From: Myroides odoratus DSM 2801
GTDB taxonomy: Bacteria; Bacteroidota; Bacteroidia; Flavobacteriales; Flavobacteriaceae
Length of the DNA stretch: 64,000 nt
Assembly (NCBI RefSeq): GCF_000243275.1
Contig: NZ_CM001437.1
Coordinates: 1,266,676-1,330,675 of the forward strand
Reading direction: 5' to 3'
The notes under the pieces are model-generated. The model did not search any database and was not told the origin of the DNA. It worked only from the letters and a program-made list of their open reading frames with translations. The stretch's first letter is position 1. Every line of letters starts with the position of its first letter. Both the position numbers and the translations under genes were made by a program. Of the stretch, positions 44,881 through 53,100 are shown piece after piece.

Positions 44881-45630
44881 ATGAAATTAAGAACGCCATT
44901 GTTATCCTTACTTTGTACTGTAATCACTTCTACCACAATCGCGCAAGAAACAAAAACACTGCGTATTGGACATCGAGGGGCTATGGGGCATATTACTGAG
45001 AACACGGTTGAATCTGTTGTAAAGGCCATCGATTTACACTGTGATATGATTGAGATTGACGTATTCAAAGTAAAAAGCGGAGAACTTGTTGTTTTTCACG
45101 ATGATACACTTGATCGCATCACCAATGCGAAAGGGAATATTGAAAGTTATACCCTAGAGGAATTGGAAGATGTTTTAGTAGGCGGCAAATACAAAATTCC
45201 AACGTTAGAAGAGGTGATCGATGTTATAGGAAAAAAGGCCGTACTAAATATTGAACTAAAAGGAAGTAATACGGCGGTAGATACACATCGAATTATTCAT
45301 AATTTCTTACAAAGAGGATGGACGTATGACGATTTTATTCTTTCTAGTTTTAAATGGGAAGAGTTGAAAATTGCACATGACTTAGATGCCGATTTACCAC
45401 TCGCTGTATTAACAGAAAAAAAACCAGAAGATGCTATTGAGTTTGCGTTAAGCATTCAAGCCAAAGCTATTAATCCTTATCACAAAATGCTCAATGAGGA
45501 TAATACAGCTTTGATTAAAAAAGAAAAGCTAAAAATATTTCCATGGACTGTGAATGATCCAAAAGATATTGAACGCATGAAAAAATTAAAGGTAGATGGA
45601 ATTATTACCAACTTCCCTGAACGAATTTAA
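44881..45630 (+). CDS. Glycerophosphodiester phosphodiesterase
   Basis: This 249-aa enzyme of the GDPD family cleaves glycerophosphodiesters to sn-glycerol-3-phosphate and an alcohol. A signal peptide (1-20, TTIAQ) sends it to the periplasm. The active-site motifs are RIGHRGAMG (His-Arg), NTVESVVKAIDL, IEIDVFKVKSGELVVFHDDT (metal-binding Glu/Asp and second His), VLNIELKGSN and a final PWTVNDP. ATG 44881 fits the signal peptide. Monocistronic. Confidence 0.93.
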   Translation: MKLRTPLLSLLCTVITSTTIAQETKTLRIGHRGAMGHITENTVESVVKAIDLHCDMIEIDVFKVKSGELVVFHDDTLDRITNAKGNIESYTLEELEDVLVGGKYKIPTLEEVIDVIGKKAVLNIELKGSNTAVDTHRIIHNFLQRGWTYDDFILSSFKWEELKIAHDLDADLPLAVLTEKKPEDAIEFALSIQAKAINPYHKMLNEDNTALIKKEKLKIFPWTVNDPKDIERMKKLKVDGIITNFPERI

Positions 45631-45653
45631 ATTTCAATTATTTGCTTTATAGG

Positions 45654-45690
45654 ATAAAGGCAGTTGTGTTTTGACACCACTGCCTTTATT
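45654..45690. terminator. Bidirectional terminator
   Basis: ATAAAGGCAGT / ACTGCCTTTAT with an inner partly paired loop. It ends the phosphodiesterase gene from the left and the lipoprotein array from the right. Confidence 0.75.
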
Positions 45691-45748
45691 ATACTATATG
45701 CATCGTTTTATACTGATACTCGTATTCCAACAACCACTGGATTTCTAT

Positions 45749-45897
45749 TTACCACATACTATTCTCTTTACGTAGCTTCTCTATCATAGTCGGATAATCA
45801 CGATACCCGAAGTAGTTATTCTTCTTCAAATATTCTAATAATACTACTCTGCTTTCTTCTAAATACAGCTGAGAATACAAGGCACTATAATGACTTA
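45749..45897 (-). pseudogene. C-terminal remnant of an immunity-type lipoprotein gene
   Basis: The minus strand encodes about 49 residues, from LSHYSALYSQLYLEESR through EYLKKNNYFGYRDYPTMIEK to a stop after SMW. They match the last residues of the 488-aa lipoprotein at 47104 almost residue for residue (LSHYSALYSQ, KKNNYFGYPDYP, GMW). There is no start. It begins exactly where the 378-aa gene stops, so that gene seems to have replaced the front of an older copy. Confidence 0.8.
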
Positions 45898-47031
45898 GTC
45901 TTCTACATGCTGAATTCCATTTCCAGTCTCTTTTGCTTCTTCCCAGAAATTTTCTAATTCTTTAAATCCGTAGTAATTATGCTGTTTAAATTCCTCATCA
46001 TATTGTTCTTTTAATAAACTCGTTTCATAAAAATCCCCTGCAACCAAAACAGCATCATCTCCTTCTCCTAGCCTTCTCACTATCTCCAATATAAAAGCAG
46101 TGACTTTTGCCTTCTCTTCAAAACTTGTACCCCTACCTCTATTATCATTAGGTCCATCTAATAATTGGAGAAGTAACTTCAAATTGTCATAATGATGCTC
46201 TTGATTTGAGGAAGTCATTATTTTCATAACTTCGAAATGAAATTGTATATCTTTTTCATCACATGTAAAAGAATAAAACAATTTTAAATAGCGATCCACA
46301 TCCATTCCACCAAATTCTGAATACATAGAAGATTCTTCTATTACCCATTCCAAAAGTTCTTGATCCTTTTCATAGCCTACTACTTTAACTAAATCTCTCA
46401 TAAAAAACTCATCATACCCCATTAACCACCTCAAACTTGCTTTATTTCTATTCAAAAAATAATTATTTCTATGATAATCTATTTTTCTATATTTCTCATC
46501 CTCTTTATTGGTATTAAAAGAATAACTATCATCTTCATAAATAAAAATAAATGAGTCTAATGGTGCAGATACAAGCACTATCCTATTTTTTAAATCAAAA
46601 AATAGATTCTTCGTAATGGCAGGAGATATATACATTCCAGGTCCTTCTATTGTACTTCTATCCCTATCCATTAACTCTCCATGATACACAATATAGCGGT
46701 CATTGATCTTCCCATAACTAAGACAGTTAAAGTTTATAGGAAATATATTTTTCAACCTATTTATAAATTCACTTTCTGACGGTTGCACATAACCATTTTT
46801 CTTATATTCATGTAGCATCAAATCTGAAATCAGATCTAAATCTAGTTGGGTTAAATTATATGGACCATATCTTTCATCGCTTAAATTCGCATTTTTCTGT
46901 AACTCAAACTGTTTTTTGAGCAAAGAGACATTGACAATATCTGACAACTCCGCGATATTATTCTTTTTTACTTTTCCTTTACAACTTAGTAAACTAAGAC
47001 TTAGCATTAAGACAATCAAAATATTTCTCAT
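45895..47031 (-). CDS. Putative immunity lipoprotein, paralogue 3
   Basis: This 378-aa lipoprotein has the signal MRNILIVLMLSLSLLSCKGK (cysteine at 17), nearly identical to that of the 488-aa paralogue. The middle shares the pattern RNNYFLNRNKASLRWLMGYD with NNYLFNKSAISLNWLYLHD in the 488-aa protein, and the end has FKQHNYYGFKELENF against KKNNYFGYPDY. Beyond these anchors the sequences differ widely. I know no family name. Because it follows a peptidoglycan-hydrolase effector and would sit in the periplasm, an immunity role is inferred. It lies 72 bp after the 488-aa gene. Confidence 0.75.
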   Translation of the reverse strand: MRNILIVLMLSLSLLSCKGKVKKNNIAELSDIVNVSLLKKQFELQKNANLSDERYGPYNLTQLDLDLISDLMLHEYKKNGYVQPSESEFINRLKNIFPINFNCLSYGKINDRYIVYHGELMDRDRSTIEGPGMYISPAITKNLFFDLKNRIVLVSAPLDSFIFIYEDDSYSFNTNKEDEKYRKIDYHRNNYFLNRNKASLRWLMGYDEFFMRDLVKVVGYEKDQELLEWVIEESSMYSEFGGMDVDRYLKLFYSFTCDEKDIQFHFEVMKIMTSSNQEHHYDNLKLLLQLLDGPNDNRGRGTSFEEKAKVTAFILEIVRRLGEGDDAVLVAGDFYETSLLKEQYDEEFKQHNYYGFKELENFWEEAKETGNGIQHVED

Positions 47032-47316
47032 ATTTCCCTTCTTTCTGGGTTTTAAAAATTATATCCTTTTTTATTGTAAAAAGAGATTCCTCACTTACTA
47101 ATTCTACCACATTCCCTGTTCGGTGCGAATTTCTTCGATCATTGCAGGATAGTCAGGATACCCGAAGTAGTTATTCTTCTTCAAATATTCTAATAATACT
47201 GCTCTGCTTTCTTCTAAATACAGCTGGGAATACAAGGCGCTATAATGACTTAATCCAGGAGATAATGCCGCTATATCTGGGTTTTTATCATATATCTTCT
47301 GACTGTAATAGCTAAG
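46969..47316. repeat. Direct repeat copy A (about 350 bp)
   Basis: This copy covers the signal-peptide end of the 378-aa gene, the 72-bp gap and the last 70 codons of the 488-aa gene. It matches 48508-48859 at well over 90% by eye, offset by about 1540 bp. The gap itself (AAAAATTATATCCTTTTTTA and onward) is almost unchanged. It is the footprint of a tandem gene duplication. Confidence 0.85.
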
Positions 47317-48570
47317 ATGACATGCTATAAATAGATTTAGTTCTCTATAGATTTCTTCTTCACTTAAATCTAAACTACTCATGATACTTGATACCGTGTA
47401 CTGAAGTATAAAAGGATACATATAATCTTTACTACCATTTGTTAGCGTAACGAATTTTTCTAACAATTCTTTATTAATCAAAAACTTATTATCATAAGGG
47501 CGATAGGTTCCAAACATTCGTTGATGATTATTGAATAAACTCGGTTGTAGATCTTGGCTAAAAGGTGATATTCCATAGTTTAGAAATCTTTCAAAAGTAT
47601 CTTTTACATCCTCTATATAAAACTGTGTCAAACGATCATCTCCATAGTAGCCAAAAGTTTCATACAACATCGTTAGAAACTCCTGATCATGCAGATAAAG
47701 CCAATTTAAACTTATAGCGCTTTTATTAAACAAATAGTTATTCTCGTGGTAAATGCTTTCTCTGATTTTTGCTGTCCAGTTTTTGGTATCCTTCATCTCC
47801 ATTTCATTAAACATAGTACTTGGTATTCCTTGCCAATTTTTTAATGAGGTGTAAATAAAATTATACCCTGAATAATTATAAAAATAATGTGGGAATAATA
47901 TGTTATAATTATTCTCTATCAAAACTCTGTCTTCTTCGTCAATATTAGCTAACCCTGCGTTAGCTGAAAAACAATATAATTGACCGTTATCTTCCATCAG
48001 AGGAAAACTATTTTTAATCTGTCCACTAAACCCAAATACTTCATTCATGCGTTGCTGATAAACTTCTGTTGTCGGGAATACGAATTTTTTAGTCTTCAGA
48101 TACACTTCTACAATTGGAAAAATATATTGAAAAGCGTCGAAATAATAATAGCCTCCATAATTATACGAATACCGAGGCTCCTCATTATCAAATTTGGCTC
48201 TTTCATCTTCATTTTTTCTTCTTTTATTATTAGCTTTATTTATATCTAAACTAACTTTCTGATAAAACGCTTCTTTTCCTTTAAAAGAAATACTATCTAA
48301 ATAAATAACATCCCTATATTTCGATAAACCTCTGTCATATATCCAATTTATATTTTCTTTTTCTCTCATTTTCGTGTATTCTTGTTTTAATACTGCCTTG
48401 ATACTATCTACGGCAATAGAATCTAGTAACGGTTTAGGTTGTTGTTGATCTTGTGTCTCTTGTACCTCAAAGGCACTAGTAGTTACGTTGTCTTCTTGTT
48501 TTTCTTTGACTTTTCCGTGACAACTTAGTAAACTAAGACCTAGCATTAAGACAATCAGTATATTTCTCAT
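47104..48570 (-). CDS. Putative immunity lipoprotein, paralogue 2
   Basis: A 488-aa lipoprotein with signal MRNILIVLMLGLSLLSCHGK (cysteine at 17), an acidic/Gln-rich linker (25-50) and an alpha-rich body. Visible are the shared core NNYLFNKSAISLNWLYLHD and the end YLKKNNYFGYPDYPAMIEE, of which degenerate copies lie on both sides (45749-45897, 48644-48859). Family unknown. The periplasmic location and the place behind the effector suggest immunity against a cell-wall toxin; this is inference. No own promoter was identified. Confidence 0.75.
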   Translation of the reverse strand: MRNILIVLMLGLSLLSCHGKVKEKQEDNVTTSAFEVQETQDQQQPKPLLDSIAVDSIKAVLKQEYTKMREKENINWIYDRGLSKYRDVIYLDSISFKGKEAFYQKVSLDINKANNKRRKNEDERAKFDNEEPRYSYNYGGYYYFDAFQYIFPIVEVYLKTKKFVFPTTEVYQQRMNEVFGFSGQIKNSFPLMEDNGQLYCFSANAGLANIDEEDRVLIENNYNILFPHYFYNYSGYNFIYTSLKNWQGIPSTMFNEMEMKDTKNWTAKIRESIYHENNYLFNKSAISLNWLYLHDQEFLTMLYETFGYYGDDRLTQFYIEDVKDTFERFLNYGISPFSQDLQPSLFNNHQRMFGTYRPYDNKFLINKELLEKFVTLTNGSKDYMYPFILQYTVSSIMSSLDLSEEEIYRELNLFIACHLSYYSQKIYDKNPDIAALSPGLSHYSALYSQLYLEESRAVLLEYLKKNNYFGYPDYPAMIEEIRTEQGMW

Positions 48571-48859
48571 ATTTCCCTCCTTTCTATGTTTTTAAAAATT
48601 ATATCCTTTTTTATTGTAAAAAGAGATTCCTCACTTACTAATTCTACCACATTCCCTGTTCGGTGCGAATCTCCTCGATCATTGCAGGATAGTCAGGATA
48701 CCCGAAGTAGTTATTCTTCTTCAAATATTCTAATAATACTGCTCTGCTATCTTTTAAATACTGTTGGAGAATACAAAGCGCTATAATGACTTAATCCAGG
48801 AGATAATACAGCTATATCTGGGTTTTTATCATATATCTTCTGACTGTAATAACTCAGAT
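48508..48859. repeat. Direct repeat copy B (about 350 bp)
   Basis: Second copy of the repeat at 46969-47316. It covers the signal-peptide end of the 488-aa gene, the gap, and a broken C-terminal coding end (48644-48859). Confidence 0.85.
48644..48859 (-). pseudogene. Frameshifted C-terminal remnant of a lipoprotein paralogue
   Basis: The minus strand corresponds to the last 70 or so codons of the 488-aa lipoprotein and ends with the same stop after GMW. There is one extra base near 48766-48772 (CTGTTGGAGAAT against CAGCTGGGAAT), which shifts the frame and brings an early TAG. The upstream part of the gene is missing and is replaced by unrelated sequence leading to the 411-aa gene. It is noncoding today. 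Confidence 0.8.
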
Positions 48860-48934
48860 GTGGTACTAAAAAAAGACGTTATATATACACTTTTTAGCAT
48901 CATACAAAAAAGCCCAACTATTGAAAGGCCTTAA

Positions 48935-50170
48935 CTATTCTAAATATTCTAAAACTGCTGTCATGTCTTCTCCAAAGAAATGATGTGCCTCTGCAACGTC
49001 GTATAGTTCTGGAAATTGATGAGCAAGAGAAATAAACGTATAAGGAATACTACTAGATACTTTTGGAGATACATTTAACTCCAACAAAGAAGTATATACC
49101 CAGATCATCGCGCGTTCCTCTGGGGTGTAATAAGGTTCTAAAATTGTTCTGTAGTTTTCGACCTCTCCATTATCGGCTGCATATTCATTGGGAATGTACT
49201 TCGTTGTCATTTGAATAAAGTAGTAATCTAAAGGAACACTGATATAATCTTCATTTTCTTGAGCTAATTCTATGGCAGCAGCCAGCATTTTTTTCTTCAC
49301 AATCAGCTTTCCATCAAAACTGCGAGAAAAAAACAAACGATCAAACATGCGATAGTCCCAACCTATGCGGGTATGTTCGCTAGATTTTTCATACTCTTTT
49401 AATACCTTCTTCTGATAATCTTTGAGTAGATCAATAGGCAAGTTATCATTACCCGCTATCACAGTGAAATCAGTAACAGCATATGGATTTAGTTCGGCAA
49501 AAGCAGCTTTACTCTCATAAAAGATATAATTATTATAAGCTAAATCTAACGAACTCATCCCAAATCGATAATATGTTTCATCGTAATCATCTAGTTCTTC
49601 TGAGGATATTTTTAAGTTATCTATATAATACCTTCTTTTAACATCAAATACTATACAAGGATAGGAAAATACTAGCATCGGAACTTCTTTGTATATCTCC
49701 TCTGTATATAACTTAGGTACTAAAATTAAAAAGTCTCCTACTTGCCTTACTCTAGGGTTGTTAGACTGATCTTGTGTAAGATCTACTCCATAAAATTCTT
49801 TTATACACATATTAAAAACTTCTTCACTCGGAAATTGAAATCCCCTTGATTTTAATCCATCATAGTATAACTCATTCATAAGATTTATGTCATTAAGACT
49901 ATAATCTGACTCTGCAAATCCATAAGCAGGTGGGGCGTTTAATCCTGCTACACTAATCTTTCTCATTACTTGTTGATATTTTTCTTCTCTTCCTTTCATA
50001 ACTTCTTTATACGTTTCGTCTTTTGGATCGACATACTGTGCTAGATTTCTCCAATGCAACTTTTTTTGTTCTTGATACTGTACTTGTTCTGCTTTAACTA
50101 TTTGTTTATTTGTTTCTTTACAACTTATTAGGCTCAAGCTTAATAACACGATAATTCTTCCAGTTTTCAT
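48935..50170 (-). CDS. Putative cognate immunity lipoprotein, paralogue 1
   Basis: A 411-aa lipoprotein with signal MKTGRIIVLLSLSLISCKET (cysteine at 17). It shares weak anchors with the two downstream paralogues (AYNNYIFYESKAAFAELNPY; FPSEEVFNMCIKEFYG against FPTTEVYQQRMNEVFG). The start codon lies only 3 nt after the stop of the 1649-aa effector gene, so the two are translationally linked. This is the strongest candidate for the matching immunity protein, protecting the periplasm from the effector. Family unknown. A weak hairpin with T-run (48905-48930) may end the transcript. Confidence 0.78.
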   Translation of the reverse strand: MKTGRIIVLLSLSLISCKETNKQIVKAEQVQYQEQKKLHWRNLAQYVDPKDETYKEVMKGREEKYQQVMRKISVAGLNAPPAYGFAESDYSLNDINLMNELYYDGLKSRGFQFPSEEVFNMCIKEFYGVDLTQDQSNNPRVRQVGDFLILVPKLYTEEIYKEVPMLVFSYPCIVFDVKRRYYIDNLKISSEELDDYDETYYRFGMSSLDLAYNNYIFYESKAAFAELNPYAVTDFTVIAGNDNLPIDLLKDYQKKVLKEYEKSSEHTRIGWDYRMFDRLFFSRSFDGKLIVKKKMLAAAIELAQENEDYISVPLDYYFIQMTTKYIPNEYAADNGEVENYRTILEPYYTPEERAMIWVYTSLLELNVSPKVSSSIPYTFISLAHQFPELYDVAEAHHFFGEDMTAVLEYLE

Positions 50171-50173
50171 ATT

Positions 50174-53100
50174 TTATAATGTTTTACTATAGCCTTTTGG
50201 TCGGAAATATCCTTTCCACCCGACATGTGTATGTAAGGCTTCTCCTTTTAATTTGTAATATGATACTCTCGTTTTATTATTTTCTAACTTATCAGTCCTT
50301 TTTTTTCTTCTTTCTTTATCGCTTAAATCTTTAAATTTAGTATTGATATGTGTATCCATATCACTGCTTCCCAAAGCCCCTACTGCTTCTAGTATAGTAA
50401 CTATTTTCGTAGTCTTATCATAGGCATATACGATTCCCGTATGCCCATCACCTCCTTCTAACACATCTCTCCTCCACACAAAAAAATCCCCTTGTTGAGG
50501 TACAAAATTTGAATCAAAAATATCATCTTTACCATCGACATGTTCAATACTACATTCATCGTTTAGTAATTTTTTATAACTGCTATTTTTCATGAAAGCT
50601 CCTTCAGAAACCATATCTACAGTAGTTAACCAGGCGACATCTTTAGTGACACCCAATAAATGAAGGTAAATACAAACAAATTCGGAGCAATCAACCTCAT
50701 TGATATCCTTATACTTTAAACTTATTCGATTATTGTCTTGTTTGTATTTTTTCCCCTCTTCTGCATATCGCTTCATTTTCTCCAATACCCCATCTCCATA
50801 ATCAGGGAAATAGGAAAAAGTACATCCCTCTGTTTTAAATAGTTTAGATGTTGTATCAGTAAAGGCAGTTTTCTTTCCTTTATAATCAACATTTGTTCCT
50901 ATTCCCTTAGAGATTCTATCTGTATCACTTTCTAAATTAGAATGATACTGTAGCTTTCTATCAGGATGAGCCCAATACGCCATACAAGCGATAGTAGCAA
51001 CCTCAATATCTGTTGCTAATAGCTTAACTCCCTCATCTGTCATTATATTTTTGCCCGCTAGACGCTCCGTAAAGTGATTACTATATTGATAATTAACTCT
51101 CCCCGTTATCTGAATAAAACCTCGACCTTTAAAACGCCATCCATCCTCTACCTCACTATTACCTAATTCTTTTCCCTTAGCCGTTGTAGGGCCATAAGCC
51201 AAATTAGCTATCATCTTTTGATTTGCTTTTTGAATTCCATTATCTCCCCAACTGTCTAAATCTTTTCTCCCATATTTAGATGCATCATCCTTATTTTCTA
51301 TAAAATATTTAAACACAATACTTCTTTGCCTCTGTTTCTTCCTTTTATGCATATCTGTTTCATCTATATAATAGCCACTTTCTTTCCCTTCAACATCTCC
51401 CTTAATCCATACTGAACCAGCTAAATTTTCTTTTCCATTTGCTAATACCCTTGCTGTATAATTTAAATTTTCTTCTTTTACATTCAGTATTTCTCCTGTC
51501 TCAACAAATGTTTGAGCAAAGAAATGTGCTTTATTCCAACAAGTATTCATTTTAAATTCATTCATATACTTTGTATAGGCATCTGCTACTTGAGTTAGAA
51601 CTTCTTTCTTTGATTTTGGAAATATCTCCTCTAATGCTGTTTCATGTTCACTCTTTTTATCTTTAATTAGTCCTCTGACAGCTGCGTTACACCTCGGACA
51701 AGTAGTATAATTTCCAGTTGTTTTCCCTTGAGCAATTCCCCCCTCCACCTTCACCGGTACCCTCTTTTTATTCCTATTCTGTACCTCATTAAAGATCGGA
51801 TCAATAGCTAACTTGAGCTGTTTAAAGTAGTTTTTTACTCCTTTTTTTTCCGCACTGATCTTAGCATTATTGCGTTTTATTCGGGCCTTGTATTCAGATA
51901 ACGTTTTTATTTCAAGATCAATCGCCTTGATTTCTTGTTCAAGTTGTTCGTGGATTTGTACAAAGGGAGCCACTGTTTGATTGAAAGATTTACTTCCTGG
52001 GGTTATTCCTTTTAAAGCGGTTCCCATGCGTTCTTGATTGAGAACTTGTTTCTGCTTCTTAGCAACTTTCTTGTTCTTCAGTTCTGCGATATATTTCCCT
52101 TCATCTTCATCCTCTAGTTCAATGATACTATCGTCATTCTTGTGCTTAACTCCTAAATTCTCAGGATACATCCTAATTGGAGCGAGTAAACTACCAGCAC
52201 TATACGTACTTCTCCTTTTCGGCGGTTGTCCCTTTAGTTGATTGAACTCCTCTTGGTGCTCTCCTCGCCATTGGTAGAGAATAAAGTAAAACAAACGAGG
52301 ATTTTTCTTATTGCCTTTGTCTTGCTCATGCGTAGATGATCCATACACAGCACTTGAGGTAGGAAGTTGAATGTAATTGACAATTTCCGTTTCATGTCCC
52401 ACTACATTATAGCACTCAATGAATTTGTCCTCTCCAGTTTGATTCTCGTAGAGGTGGATTTCATAGATGGTCTGATCTGTTTCCCGTTCAAAACCTTTAT
52501 AGAGATGAAGCGCAATAGAAGTCTGATCTGTATACTGAACAATTGCTTCTAACTCTTTCTTGTCCTTATCGACAAAATGCCCAACACAATACGGCTGATC
52601 CGCTAAAATAGCGTAGCTCCCCGAAGACATACTTTGATTGGGAAATACATGACCCTTTCGAAATTCAGTGTGGTATACCGCTTCATTTTGATTCTCACAA
52701 GACACTTCTACCTCAGAGAGGGTAAAGTAAAAATTAAAGATTTTATCTTTGGCTTGTTGTTGGTCAACTACCTGCTGCAAATTCTTCCAAAAGGCTGAGT
52801 CAACCCCAATCGTTTTATTTAGTACACCATTGCAATCAAAAGTAACGTCTTGGCTATAGATTAAGTGGTGTCGCTCCTTTTCGATGGTTGCATCTGTCTG
52901 AAAGTACTTTAAGATGGTTTCTCCATTGGTGCGGTTGTCCCACCAGATGTGAAGTTTGCCCTTCTTATTTGCCCATCCCTCTACTGTTGCAGCGATGCCA
53001 AAAATTTGCTTATAGCCTAGCCGCGTTGTTTTCTGTTGGCCATCGTGAAAAAACCACTGTTTTATTTTGCCTTTACAGCTGTTTAAAACCACCTCAACAG

